This document shows, one piece after another, positions 35,550 to 44,425 of a stretch of DNA of 64,000 nucleotides. A program made the translations under genes and the position numbers. The notes under the pieces were generated by a model. It was not told the DNA's origin and did not search any database. It saw only the letters and a list, made by a program, of their open reading frames with translations. Position 1 is the stretch's first letter, and every line of letters starts with the position of its first letter. Location of the stretch: the NCBI GenBank assembly GCA_963835135.1, contig CAWIEF010000004.1, positions 62,001-126,000 on the forward strand, given 5' to 3'. The DNA comes from JAVVHH01 sp963835135. GTDB taxonomy: Bacteria; Pseudomonadota; Alphaproteobacteria; Acetobacterales; Acetobacteraceae.

Positions 35550-35664
35550 TTTTCCGCTCCTCGTGTGCCCAAAGCAGGACGACACAACGACCGGACGTTA
35601 CCGCTCTCCCGAGCAGCGGTGTGTGACGCGCAACACATCGGACGCAGGCCGCGCGACCCCCTGG

Positions 35665-37047
35665 TTACGCGCTGCGGAGACGCGCCCGATAGATCAACGT
35701 GACCACGATCGCGCCGAGCAGGACGCTTGCGGCCGGCGGCTCCGGGACGGGCTCGGCATCGACGAATTCATCCTGCACCACCCCGGTATGGTCGACCCCG
35801 GTTACCGCGATCAGCACCGGCGAGGTGGCGTTCCCGGTCGCGTCGAAGAGCGCGCTCGAGGTGCTGCCGTCGGAGAAGTCCCACTCCACCGAAAACGGAA
35901 CCTGGTAGTAGCCGAGCGGGCCGCTGGTGTCGTTTCCGGGAAACGAGAAAAAGACGGAGGAAACCCGGCCGGCGATCAGGCAGCCCGGCTGAAACGTCAG
36001 GTCCAGTTCGATGCCGCCGCTGAACAGAGGGTTTATCGTCGAGCCGGCATCGCCGCAGTTTTCGGGCAACTGCGAGACCGGCGTGTGGATGACACCGTGC
36101 AGGGGCAAGTCTTCGACCGCCTGGTCCAATGCGGTGCCGCTGAGCCAGCGGAACTTGACCCCGAGCAGCGACTCGTTCGTCGCGACCGGTCCGACACCGA
36201 AGAAAAGCGGGCAGTTCAGCGCGCCCGCTTTACAGTAAGGCTGGGCCGGGTCGACTGGATCGGCGCCGGCTGTCGCGCTGGCGAGGTTGACGGTGAACAA
36301 TTGCTGGTTGGCGCGGGCGATCTGATCGTTGTTCTGCACGCCGCTGATGAGGTCGATGGTGGTCGCGATTGCCGGGTCGGTGATCGAAGCGGGGACGTTG
36401 CGGAACGTGCTCTGCAGCAGGTCGTTCGCGTCGGGCGCGATATTGTCGACATGGGTGAGGCCCAGATTGTGACCGAGCTCGTGGGCCAGCGTGTCGACAT
36501 GGGCGCCGGTGTCGATGACGGCGCCGTTGGACGCGATCAACCCGTAGCCGTGCACCGTCGCCCCTATGACGGGTTGGCCGTTCAGCGTCAGGGCCAACTG
36601 GTTGACGAGGTACACGTTCAGTGTCGTCGGCGTGCTGCTCGCGGCGACATTGGGCAGCCGCAGCAGCTGATGCGCTTGGTCTATCGGATTACCGACGACC
36701 GAGGTGACCCCGTTCACGGTGGTCGTGTCCTGGTCGATGACCGTCGTCAGATAGCTGCTGTTGTTGAGAAAGTGGGCCGGCAGGATGTCGAACGTCACGC
36801 CCGGAAAGGCGGTCCCGGTATAATCGGCCGCGGCGGTCTGCGCGTAGATCTTGTCCAAAACGGTTTGATCGAACAGCGTGCTATAGGTGCTGCCGGGCGC
36901 ACTCGGGTTGCCACCCGCGCAACTGGCACCGGCGTCGTCGCAGACGACGATCGGCTGAATGAGGATCGGAGCTGCCCTCGCTCCGTGCCAAGCCGCAGCG
37001 ACCGCTGCCAACAGGACCGCACGCGCTAGACGCACATTTTGCTCCAT
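35665..37047 (-). CDS. PEP-CTERM zinc metalloprotease, copy 1
   Basis: A 460-residue secreted protein. Signal peptide (MEQNVRLARAVLLAAVAAAWHGARAAP region), zinc-protease motif LAHELGHNLGLTHVD (HExxHxxGxxH) near residue 165, and a C-terminal sorting signal: EPVPEPPAASVLLGAIV followed by a basic tail RARLRSA. Such signals are cut by an exosortase that anchors the protein at the cell surface or exopolysaccharide; no exosortase is in the window. It is a paralogue of 41698-43053, sharing SNGAV, the protease motif and EFDFSDG-like (EWDFSDGSTSS) segments. ATG 37047 begins the signal peptide. The cyclase gene ends 81 bases upstream. Confidence 0.85.
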   Translation of the reverse strand: MEQNVRLARAVLLAAVAAAWHGARAAPILIQPIVVCDDAGASCAGGNPSAPGSTYSTLFDQTVLDKIYAQTAAADYTGTAFPGVTFDILPAHFLNNSSYLTTVIDQDTTTVNGVTSVVGNPIDQAHQLLRLPNVAASSTPTTLNVYLVNQLALTLNGQPVIGATVHGYGLIASNGAVIDTGAHVDTLAHELGHNLGLTHVDNIAPDANDLLQSTFRNVPASITDPAIATTIDLISGVQNNDQIARANQQLFTVNLASATAGADPVDPAQPYCKAGALNCPLFFGVGPVATNESLLGVKFRWLSGTALDQAVEDLPLHGVIHTPVSQLPENCGDAGSTINPLFSGGIELDLTFQPGCLIAGRVSSVFFSFPGNDTSGPLGYYQVPFSVEWDFSDGSTSSALFDATGNATSPVLIAVTGVDHTGVVQDEFVDAEPVPEPPAASVLLGAIVVTLIYRARLRSA

Positions 37048-37128
37048 CTCGCCAACAGGACCCGGAAAACCCGCTATCACGAAAGTTGCCGGCGAGCAAC
37101 GATCGATCGTCCGATCGCCATCGCGTGC

Positions 37129-38895
37129 TCATGTGAACCCGGCCCTGGTCAGGCCTTCCACGATATGGGCCGTCGCCGCAGGCACGAAGTATTCGCCAAG
37201 ATGCGCCTCGGCTGCGGCGAGGTCCGTGTCGAGGCGGCGCAGCAACGGCATCGCGGCGGCCGCGGCGGCGGTCTCGCCGATTTGGCCGAACGCGGCGACG
37301 ACGTAGCGAGCGACCGGAAGATAGTTCGAGTTGGCCGCCAAAGCCTCCTGTCCGGCCCGCAACGCTGCGCGGTAGTCGCCACTAAGATAGTGCGCGCCGG
37401 CCAGCGCCGGCAGCCACAGGAATCGCCGCGGATCGTGCGGGCTCAGGCGCAGCGCCAGCGATACCTCGGCGAGGGCCTCTTGCGGCCGGTTTTGATAGTT
37501 CAGGCAGAACGCCAGGTTGGCATGCGCCGCCGCGTGGCTCGGATTGAGCCGGATCGTCTCCTGCAAGCGGCCGATCGCATCGCCGACCGCGCGCATGTGA
37601 TACAGCGCAATGCCGAGCGCGAAGTGGCTATGCGGATTGCGCGCATCGGCTTGTATCGCGAGTCGCGCCTGCTCGAGCGCCTCCTGCCGCGCCGCCTTCG
37701 GGTCGTCCTCCCAGCGCGCCTGAGCGGCGTGCGACAGCGTCAGAGAGAGCGCGGCGGCGGCCTGGGAGTAATTCGGGTCGATTGCCAGCGCGTTGCGGAA
37801 GAACGCCCTCGCTTGCTGGCTCCCCTGCGGCGTGTAGCGGTAGTGATGCCAGTTCCCGCGTTGCAGGAACTCGTAGGCGGTCGAGCTATGCTGCGTCTTG
37901 CTTTCGATCCGGTCGCGCTCGCGCCTGACGAGTTCCGGCTCGATCGCGCCGACGATCGTGCGGACCATGTCATCTTGGCCGGCCGCGGCATTGTCGAGGT
38001 CGGTCTCGTAGGATTCGCTGAAGAGCACGTCCATCGTCTCGACATCGTGCAACTGCAGGAAGGTCCTCACGCGGGACCCCAACGAACGCATCGTGCCCTC
38101 GGTGACGTATCGCGCGCCGAGCTGTTGCGCCACGAACGGCAGCTCCAGCGTCTTGCTCTTGAAGGCGAACACCGAGTTGCGTGAGATCACCGGAAAGCTG
38201 CGCCAGCGCGCCAGCGCACTGATGAGCTCTTCCGTGAACCCGTCGGCGAGATACTCGCTGGATTGACCGGCAGGCTGCGGCTGCAGAGGCAGCACCGCGA
38301 TCGCAGGTCGTTCGCCGAAGCCGCGCACCAGTGATTGACCGGGCGGAAGCGACAGGGCCGCCGTCTCGCCGGCCATGGCCACCTTGTAGACCCGGAGTGG
38401 CCGGCCGACATTCTTGAGCGGCACGAGGCCGAGCTCGAGAAACGTCGCGCCGCAGCCTTCGGCCGCCTGCGCGATGGCTTCGGACACGGCGATCCCGCCC
38501 ACCTCGGCCGCGCCCTCGAGCCGCGCTGCCAGGTTGACGCCGTCGCCGAACAGGTCGCCGCCGTGCACGATCACTTCGCCCAGGCTGATGCCGACCCGCA
38601 GGCGCATGCGGCGTTCGACCGGCAGCGCACTCTCGATCGCCTCGTTTTCGTGCTGGATCGAGATGGCGGCGCGGACCGAGGCGGCGGCCTCCAGGAACTC
38701 GACCAGGGCGCCGTCACCGGTCGTTTTGAACAGCCGTCCGCCGGCGCGCTCGAGATGCGGACCGATCACGTTCGTCAGCTTGTCCTGCGCGCGCCGAAAC
38801 GTGCCGACCTCGTCATCGCCCATCAGCCGGGTGTAGCCAGCAATGTCGAGGGCGAGGATCGCGCTGATCCGCCGCTCGAGAGGCGCCTCGCTCAT
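37129..38895 (-). CDS. Class III adenylate/guanylate cyclase with TPR domain
   Basis: A 588-residue cytoplasmic protein. Residues 1-165 are a class III cyclase domain with both metal-binding Asp (ILALDIAGYTRLM; TTGDGALVEF), the substrate Lys in LFKTTGDG and DLFGDGVNLAARLE containing the transition-state Asn and Arg. Residues about 205-300 resemble the CadC/FlgO-like AVLPLQ...YLADGFTEELISALAR module, and the C-terminal half is tetratricopeptide repeats. The layout is typical of alphaproteobacterial stress-linked cyclases making cAMP (cGMP not excluded). It starts seven bases after the MscS/cNMP-channel stop, so enzyme and probable sensor are co-expressed. Confidence 0.9.
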   Translation of the reverse strand: MSEAPLERRISAILALDIAGYTRLMGDDEVGTFRRAQDKLTNVIGPHLERAGGRLFKTTGDGALVEFLEAAASVRAAISIQHENEAIESALPVERRMRLRVGISLGEVIVHGGDLFGDGVNLAARLEGAAEVGGIAVSEAIAQAAEGCGATFLELGLVPLKNVGRPLRVYKVAMAGETAALSLPPGQSLVRGFGERPAIAVLPLQPQPAGQSSEYLADGFTEELISALARWRSFPVISRNSVFAFKSKTLELPFVAQQLGARYVTEGTMRSLGSRVRTFLQLHDVETMDVLFSESYETDLDNAAAGQDDMVRTIVGAIEPELVRRERDRIESKTQHSSTAYEFLQRGNWHHYRYTPQGSQQARAFFRNALAIDPNYSQAAAALSLTLSHAAQARWEDDPKAARQEALEQARLAIQADARNPHSHFALGIALYHMRAVGDAIGRLQETIRLNPSHAAAHANLAFCLNYQNRPQEALAEVSLALRLSPHDPRRFLWLPALAGAHYLSGDYRAALRAGQEALAANSNYLPVARYVVAAFGQIGETAAAAAAMPLLRRLDTDLAAAEAHLGEYFVPAATAHIVEGLTRAGFT

Positions 38896-38902
38896 TGCAC
38901 GA

Positions 38903-40447
38903 TCAGACTAGGAGGAAGAACTTGCGGATCCGCTGCAGCAGCTCGCCCTGCCGGTGGCCCGGCTCGGCGGACGTGTCCGCCTCATCCAGCCCGCGTACCA
39001 CCCCGTCCAACTCCTGCTTGCGCTCGACCAGTAACCGCGCGATCGCCTCGGCCACCTCCGGCCGCCGCTCGAGAATGGAGCCGAAGCTCGCTTTGTCGAG
39101 CCGGTAGCACATCACGTCGGTGATCGCCCGGACCGTCGCCGTGCGCAGTTGCCCGGTCATCATGCCCATCTCGCCGAACACGTCGCCGGCGCCGAGCGTT
39201 GCGACGACCGACGCCGGGCCGTTGCGGCTGGTCACCGTGACGCGGGCTCGACCGCTCGTCAGGATGTAGAGATAGTCGGCGACCTCGCCCTGTTCGCTGA
39301 TGCTCTCGCCGTCGCGGAACGGCGCCATCTTCAGCAAGCGCGCGAGATCCTGCCGTTCGCCGTCGGTGAGCACGTCGAACAACGTGACGCTTTCGATCGA
39401 GGCGATCCGCCGCTCCAATTCGTCTGCTGCGAGTTCACCTCTGTTCGCCCTCGCGCTCGACCTGAGCTGGATCGTCTGTTCGACCGCCGAAAGCTCGATC
39501 CCGGCCCGCTGCAGCGCCACGAAGGCGCGGTGACGCATATCCGAGGTAATGCGGGGGAGGCGAGAGACGTTCGAGGTCCAGAAATACAGGCTGTAGGTCG
39601 CCGTTCCGTGTTCGAAAGAGGACAGCAGGCAGTATGGCCGTGGTGACGCCACGTCCGGGATATCGGCCGTCGACACCGCGCGCGAGACCGCATCGAGCAC
39701 GCTCGCCGGTGCAATCCGGGCATCGACGGCGAACGAAACGTTGGCCAGGAGCAGCCGGGAGTGGCCGTGACGCCGGCCGAGTACCGTCACGATCGATTTC
39801 GCCAGCATGGTGTTCGGGATGACGACGACGTTGGCTTCGCGGGTCTCGATCGAGGTCTGGCGCCACCGTGCCTCGCGAACCACACCCTCGATGGTTCCCA
39901 CCCGGACCCAGTCGCCGACCGTGATCGTCCGCTCCGCTTGCAGCGAGATCCCACCGACGAGGTTGCCGAGCGTGTCCTGCATGCTGAAGCCGATGATGCC
40001 GGTCAGCACCGCGCTGGTGGCGACGATGCCGCTCAGATTGACCCCGTTGGCCGCCAGCAGCAGCAGCAGCATGGCGAGGTAGACGAAGCCGGCCAGGGCG
40101 TCGAACAGGATCGGTGGCGTGTTAATGCCGGCACTCGGCAGCAGCAGCTTGAACAGCAGCGCACTGCCGATCTCGATCCAGGCCAAGGCGAAGCAGAGTT
40201 CGGCGGCGAACCGAAGCAAGTCCCAGAGGAACGGTCCCGAACCGTCCGCACCATGCGGAAGCATCGTCACGTCGACGAGCAGCAGGATCGCTGACATCAG
40301 CAGCAGCAGAACCGCGGCCCGGAGCCGCGACCGCGCGATCGGGCGCGTGGCGGCCAGGAGCAGCGCCAAGGCGACACCCCCGAGCAAGCACCAGCCGTAG
40401 GCCGAGCCGATGCCACTCGCAGTCCCGATGCTCCGCCAGAACTCCAT
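38903..40447 (-). CDS. MscS-type mechanosensitive channel with C-terminal cyclic-nucleotide-binding domain
   Basis: A 514-residue inner-membrane channel. Four or five hydrophobic helices occupy residues 12-160. The MscS pore and beta domain follow: VATSAVLTGIIGFSMQDTLGNLVGGISLQ (segments near 140-165), VGDWVRVGTIEGVV and the conserved VVIPNTMLAKS near 205. After about residue 360 comes a CAP_ED domain with GDVFGEMGMMTGQLRTATV, retaining the Glu and Arg that hold the cyclic nucleotide. This matches the bacterial cyclic-nucleotide-gated (bCNG) channels derived from MscS, in which ligand gating often outweighs stretch gating. Directly upstream of the cyclase gene in one operon. Confidence 0.9.
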   Translation of the reverse strand: MEFWRSIGTASGIGSAYGWCLLGGVALALLLAATRPIARSRLRAAVLLLLMSAILLLVDVTMLPHGADGSGPFLWDLLRFAAELCFALAWIEIGSALLFKLLLPSAGINTPPILFDALAGFVYLAMLLLLLAANGVNLSGIVATSAVLTGIIGFSMQDTLGNLVGGISLQAERTITVGDWVRVGTIEGVVREARWRQTSIETREANVVVIPNTMLAKSIVTVLGRRHGHSRLLLANVSFAVDARIAPASVLDAVSRAVSTADIPDVASPRPYCLLSSFEHGTATYSLYFWTSNVSRLPRITSDMRHRAFVALQRAGIELSAVEQTIQLRSSARANRGELAADELERRIASIESVTLFDVLTDGERQDLARLLKMAPFRDGESISEQGEVADYLYILTSGRARVTVTSRNGPASVVATLGAGDVFGEMGMMTGQLRTATVRAITDVMCYRLDKASFGSILERRPEVAEAIARLLVERKQELDGVVRGLDEADTSAEPGHRQGELLQRIRKFFLLV

Positions 40448-40556
40448 GCCGGTCCTTTAAGGTCTAGTGCTTGCCATCATCGCGCCGGCGAAATGGTATA
40501 GCATCGGCCGACGACGGCAACGTCACGAGCCTGGCGAGACGATCCGGAGGGGACCG

Positions 40557-41471
40557 TCAAATCCTCTCGGTGGACGCGCGGTGCGCCGGATCGGGCCAAT
40601 TCGGCCCGTCCAGGCCGGTCTCGCGGGCTTCGGTCAGCCGGGCCTTGCCTGCGCGCTGCTCCCGACGGATCTTCAACGGCAGCAACAATGCCCAGTGCGG
40701 CTTGGAATACGACGGAGCGGTGAACGGGTGGACCCCGAACGCCATGCGGGCGCGACCGCGGGCCGGGGTCGCCCTATACGTCCCGAAAGCCCGGTCCCAC
40801 AGCGAGAAGACCGTTCCGTAATTGGTGTCGAAATCCTGCTGATCCGACGAGTGGTGCACCTGATGCATCCCCGGCGTGACCAAGACGGCCTGCAAGACCG
40901 CGTCCAGCCGGCCGGGTCGTCCGGCGTTCACGTGCTGGATGAGTGAGCTGGTGATGCCCAGCACGGCGTAAACCGGAAAGATCCAGTCCGGGATCCCGAC
41001 CAGCCCGAACAGTAAACCGCCGATGGTCGTGCTGAGCAATACCTCGATCGGGTGGTGGCGCAGGGTGGTGCTGACATCCATCTCGACATCGGCGTGATGG
41101 ACCGAATGCAACCGCCAGAGCGGGAAGCACGCGTGCTGGAGCCGATGCATGCCGTAGGCGTAGAGATCGAGCAAGAGGATACCGACCAGCAAGGCCGGCA
41201 CATCGCCGGCGACGGCCTGGAACCGTGTCACTGGGTGCCAGTCGACGCCGGCGGCGTGGAGCATGATCTCGGCGACGGCGGCCGGCGCCAACACCGTCAG
41301 GAGGATCGTATTGGTAGCCTGCAGGCCAAGATTGGTGACCCAACGGATCCCTGTCGCGTCGCTTGCGGGCCGGGCCGGCCAGAGCGCCTCGATCAGGCCG
41401 AGGCCTACGATGACGCCGGCCAGAACCCAATACCAGAGGCGATCCGCAATCGGCCCGATCCACTCCAGCAT
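40557..41471 (-). CDS. Sterol desaturase / fatty acid hydroxylase family membrane di-iron protein
   Basis: A 304-residue membrane protein with the histidine clusters that bind a di-iron centre: MHRLQH near residue 117, LHSVHHAD near 130 and MHQVHHSSD near 213, with N-x-G-T after the last (NYGTVFSLWDRAFGTY). Members hydroxylate or desaturate lipids with oxygen. ATG 41471 begins the first hydrophobic region. It follows the 64-residue PEP-CTERM gene by ten bases and precedes the channel gene by 109 bases on the same strand. The lipid substrate is unknown. Confidence 0.88.
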   Translation of the reverse strand: MLEWIGPIADRLWYWVLAGVIVGLGLIEALWPARPASDATGIRWVTNLGLQATNTILLTVLAPAAVAEIMLHAAGVDWHPVTRFQAVAGDVPALLVGILLLDLYAYGMHRLQHACFPLWRLHSVHHADVEMDVSTTLRHHPIEVLLSTTIGGLLFGLVGIPDWIFPVYAVLGITSSLIQHVNAGRPGRLDAVLQAVLVTPGMHQVHHSSDQQDFDTNYGTVFSLWDRAFGTYRATPARGRARMAFGVHPFTAPSYSKPHWALLLPLKIRREQRAGKARLTEARETGLDGPNWPDPAHRASTERI

Positions 41472-41481
41472 GGCCGAGGGA

Positions 41482-41676
41482 TCATTTCCGCCGCGAGCGT
41501 CGGCGGAGCGCGAAGATCCCGGCGACCCCGGCGCCGAGCAGCGCAATCGAGGCCGGCTCCGGCAATGAGTGGACGGTGCCGGTGCCGCAGGGCCCGCCGG
41601 CTCCTGCTAGAGCGGTACCGGCCGAGATCAGGACGATCAGGCCGGTGATGGCAATAGATTGGGCAACAGCAACCAT
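41482..41676 (-). CDS. Very small PEP-CTERM protein
   Basis: A 64-residue protein that is almost only targeting signals: an N-terminal signal peptide (MVAVAQSIAITGLIVLISAG to about ALA), about 15 residues of mature sequence (GAGGPCGTGTVHS), then the PEP-CTERM element LPEPASIALLGAGVAGIFAL with basic tail RRRSRRK. ATG 41676 has GAGGAG at good spacing. After signal peptidase and exosortase cleavage only a short Gly/Cys peptide would remain. Same strand and 21 bases downstream of the second PEP-CTERM metalloprotease, and ten bases upstream of the sterol-desaturase-like gene. Confidence 0.8.
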   Translation of the reverse strand: MVAVAQSIAITGLIVLISAGTALAGAGGPCGTGTVHSLPEPASIALLGAGVAGIFALRRRSRRK

Positions 41677-41697
41677 GGTCAGCTCCTCATTCAAGCG

Positions 41698-43053
41698 TCA
41701 TGACCGTCGACTGACGGCAACCACCCGGGGTCGCCGCAGCCAGATCGTGGATAGCATCGCAAAGGCGGCAGGAAGCCACGGAACACTTGGCTCCGGCACT
41801 GACGTCGTCAAAGGATCGAGTGCGTCGGCCAAGTCCACCAGGATTTCGGGCGGCGGCATCTGCCCCAATCCGAGGGTGGGTTGGCCGATGAAGCCGACGG
41901 TGATCGGGTTGGTCGAAGAGGCGACCCCCGTGGTCGCATCGAACAGCCCGGTCGACGTCACGCCGTCGCTGAAGTCGAACTCGAACGAGAACGGTAGGGT
42001 GGCATTGGCGAACAAGTTGAGCGGCACCTTCGACGCGTCGGCGATGCACCCTGGCTTGAGATTGATCACCGCTTCGAGACCGCCTGTGATCGGCGTTTCT
42101 TTATCGAAGTATTCTATTGATAGCTGATTGGTGGAGGTAATCTGCAACGCGCCCGCCCCGGTTCCGTCAACAAGCGACGCCGAACCGCTAGCGTAGCAAT
42201 TTCCGAACTGGGAAATCTGCAGTACATCGAGGTTGCCAGCCAGCACCTTGCGGGCATCGAGGTATCTGATCTTCAACGCCGTCAGCGACTCGCCGGAGCC
42301 GTTGCCGGTGAACGACAGCGTATAGTCTTGCAACTCCTGCTGAATGATATCGTTGAAGTTCACCTGCGCCGACGCACCCTTGATGGTAAATAGCGGTTGC
42401 TGCGCCGTGGCGATCTGACTGCTCGTCAGTACGTCGGTCTGCCCCGACGTGATGTCGCCCAACGAGGTCGGCACCGTGCGTCCGACGCTGCGCATGAGGT
42501 TGGTTTCGCTGCCCGGCACTTTGTCGGTGTGCAAGAGGCCGAGATTATGGCCGAGTTCGTGGGCGACCGCATCGACCTGCGCCGCCGCGCTCACCACGGC
42601 GCCGTTGGATCCGGTCAGACCGTAACCGTAGACCGCCCCGAGTGGACTGGTGAGTGAGTCGACGAAGTAGAGGTTGAGCGTGCCTGCCGCCGCATTCTGC
42701 CCGTGGCCTGGGCCGCGGACCAGTTGGTGCGCCTGGTCGGTGGGCGTATTGTCCGAAAAGGTGGTCAGATAGCTTGCATCGTAGAACTTGGTGATCGTGG
42801 GCAGGAACGTGAACGCGATGCCCGCCTGTTGCCAAATCGTTTCCGTTACCGCAGCGGTCGGGTTGATCGCGTAATCGTACAGGTTTTGCGTTGGGTTTAT
42901 GCTGACCGGCGCGCAATGCGTGCTGTTGGCCGCGTTGGTGCCGTTGCAGACGTCGATCAACTGCACGGTGACATATTCGTTTACTGGCAACGCCAAAGAC
43001 GCAGTCGGTCCCGACAACAGCAACGATCCAACGATCAACGCGGTCCTGGGCAC
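41698..43053 (-). CDS. PEP-CTERM zinc metalloprotease, copy 2
   Basis: A 451-residue secreted protein. GTG start at 43053 after GGGAG/GAGG; signal peptide to about SLALP. Zinc-protease motif VAHELGHNLGLLHTD near residue 165 and a C-terminal PEP-CTERM signal, SVPEPSVPWLPAAFAMLSTIW, then a basic tail. Shares with copy 1 (35665-37047) the order QAHQL, LNLYFVDSL/LNVYLVNQL, SNGAVV, protease motif, and FDFSDGVTSTGLFDATTG near the end, so the two are paralogues. Parts of the gene are visibly less GC-rich than neighbours (e.g. 42090-42420), which may hint at a different history. Confidence 0.85.
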   Translation of the reverse strand: MPRTALIVGSLLLSGPTASLALPVNEYVTVQLIDVCNGTNAANSTHCAPVSINPTQNLYDYAINPTAAVTETIWQQAGIAFTFLPTITKFYDASYLTTFSDNTPTDQAHQLVRGPGHGQNAAAGTLNLYFVDSLTSPLGAVYGYGLTGSNGAVVSAAAQVDAVAHELGHNLGLLHTDKVPGSETNLMRSVGRTVPTSLGDITSGQTDVLTSSQIATAQQPLFTIKGASAQVNFNDIIQQELQDYTLSFTGNGSGESLTALKIRYLDARKVLAGNLDVLQISQFGNCYASGSASLVDGTGAGALQITSTNQLSIEYFDKETPITGGLEAVINLKPGCIADASKVPLNLFANATLPFSFEFDFSDGVTSTGLFDATTGVASSTNPITVGFIGQPTLGLGQMPPPEILVDLADALDPLTTSVPEPSVPWLPAAFAMLSTIWLRRPRVVAVSRRS

Positions 43054-43080
43054 ACCTCACTCCCTCTTGGAGAGGCTTAC

Positions 43081-43099
43081 AGTATCAAACTGATATACT
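43081..43099. promoter_or_regulatory. AT-rich dyad in the divergent promoter of the metalloprotease and hydrolase genes
   Basis: agtatcaaactgatatact has five-base outer arms (agtat/atact) and inner tatca-aac-tgata symmetry, in an otherwise GC-rich 193-base divergent gap. On the plus strand tgatatact reads as an extended -10 element; on the minus strand it lies about 30-45 bases upstream of the protease GTG. Promoter or operator role is inferred from composition and place. Confidence 0.35.
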
Positions 43100-43246
43100 T
43101 TGTGCAACGGTCGCGGATTTTTTCGACCATTGTCCTCTCTTTTGCGACAACTCGGCGCGGGTGATGACGGACAGGTTGGTCCACACACAACTCCGGGAAA
43201 ACCCGCTACAGGTGAGTGAGACAGAAACACACCGAGGGGAAGCGCA

Positions 43247-44425
43247 ATGGACGTTTCGGAGTTGGAGGATCTCTCCTACCGGTATTTCGAAAATGATTAT
43301 CGTTGGTCGCATGGCGTTTTGATCGGGCTGAACAGCGCACCTTGGGGCGGAGCCGAGATCGGCGAGGTCCATCGGATCGGCCTGCGGTTGCAGGGGCGCG
43401 AGGGCGACGACCGGGCTTGGTTCGCCGAGTGGGCGGCGGAAGCGCGCAAGCTCGAGGAGGCCGGGCGCTCGCGCCTCGCAAGCGGTCACGTGCGGAGCGC
43501 CGCGGCGTATCTGCGGCGGGCCGCCAACTATTACCACGTCGGCGAGCGATTTCTGCAGCCAAAGACGCCGGAGAGCCAGGCCGCATACAAAAGCGGCGTC
43601 GAGTGCTTCCGCGAGGCCGCCGGCCTCGTCGGGTCTCCGCGAATCGAGCATGTGGAAGTCCCGTATGACGGCGCCAGCCTGCCGGCCATCCTCGTGCATG
43701 CCGAGCGAAAAGCGGCCGGCCCGGCACCCGCGATGATCTATTTCGACGGGTTCGACGTCACCAAGGAAATCCAGTACTTCAAGGGCGTCCCCGATTTGGT
43801 CGCGCGCGGGATCGCCTGCCTCATCGTCGACGGGCCCGGCAACGGCGAGACCATCCGTTTCCGCAACCGTCCGCTGATCGCCGAAACCGAGCTGTACGCC
43901 AGCGCCGCGTTCGACTACCTCGCCGCCCGGCCAGAGGTGGATGCGGGCCGGATCGGCGTGATGGCACTGAGCTTGGGCGGCTACTATGCACCACGAGCCG
44001 CCTCACTCGACCAGCGCTTCGCGTGCTGTGTCGCCTGGGGCGCGCAGTGGGACTACCAGGCGACGTGGCAAGGCCGGTTCGACCGATTGGCGCAGAGCGG
44101 CAATCCGTCCCTGTCCGTCCCCTGGCAGCATCTGCTCTGGGTGTTCGGGGTGGGCACCCGGGACGAAGCCATGCAGCGCCTCGCCGGCTTCAAGCTCGAC
44201 GGAATCGTGCAGAAGATGACGTGTCCGTTCCTGATGGTGCATGGAGAGGGCGATGAGCAGATCCCGCTGCCGATCGCGCAACGTTGCTTCGATGCGGTGG
44301 GATCGGCCGACAAGACGTTGCGGATCTTCAGCCGTGAGGAAGGTGGCTACCATCACTGCCAGATCGACAACGTCACGATCGGCATTCATGCCATGTGGGA
44401 CTGGCTGGAGGAGAAGCTGCTCTAG
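43247..44425 (+). CDS. Alpha/beta hydrolase (2,6-dihydropseudooxynicotine hydrolase-like)
   Basis: A 392-residue hydrolase with a helical N-terminal domain (residues 1-130) and an alpha/beta core. Visible: IYFDGFDVTKEIQYF (oxyanion side), DGPGNGET, nucleophile elbow MALSLGGYYAPR (Ser near 245), Asp in HGEGDEQIPL and His in EEGGYHHCQ. The N-terminal domain plus FDGFDVTKE match the group that includes 2,6-dihydropseudooxynicotine hydrolase (C-C bond hydrolysis) and related FrsA-like esterases. Its last four bases (ctag) also encode the end of the convergent cupin gene. Substrate unknown. Confidence 0.85.
   Translation: MDVSELEDLSYRYFENDYRWSHGVLIGLNSAPWGGAEIGEVHRIGLRLQGREGDDRAWFAEWAAEARKLEEAGRSRLASGHVRSAAAYLRRAANYYHVGERFLQPKTPESQAAYKSGVECFREAAGLVGSPRIEHVEVPYDGASLPAILVHAERKAAGPAPAMIYFDGFDVTKEIQYFKGVPDLVARGIACLIVDGPGNGETIRFRNRPLIAETELYASAAFDYLAARPEVDAGRIGVMALSLGGYYAPRAASLDQRFACCVAWGAQWDYQATWQGRFDRLAQSGNPSLSVPWQHLLWVFGVGTRDEAMQRLAGFKLDGIVQKMTCPFLMVHGEGDEQIPLPIAQRCFDAVGSADKTLRIFSREEGGYHHCQIDNVTIGIHAMWDWLEEKLL

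Noticed and set aside
35665..43053. A complete exosortase/PEP-CTERM system
   Set aside because: Only substrates are seen; no exosortase, glycosyltransferase or PEP-CTERM regulator genes are present in the window.
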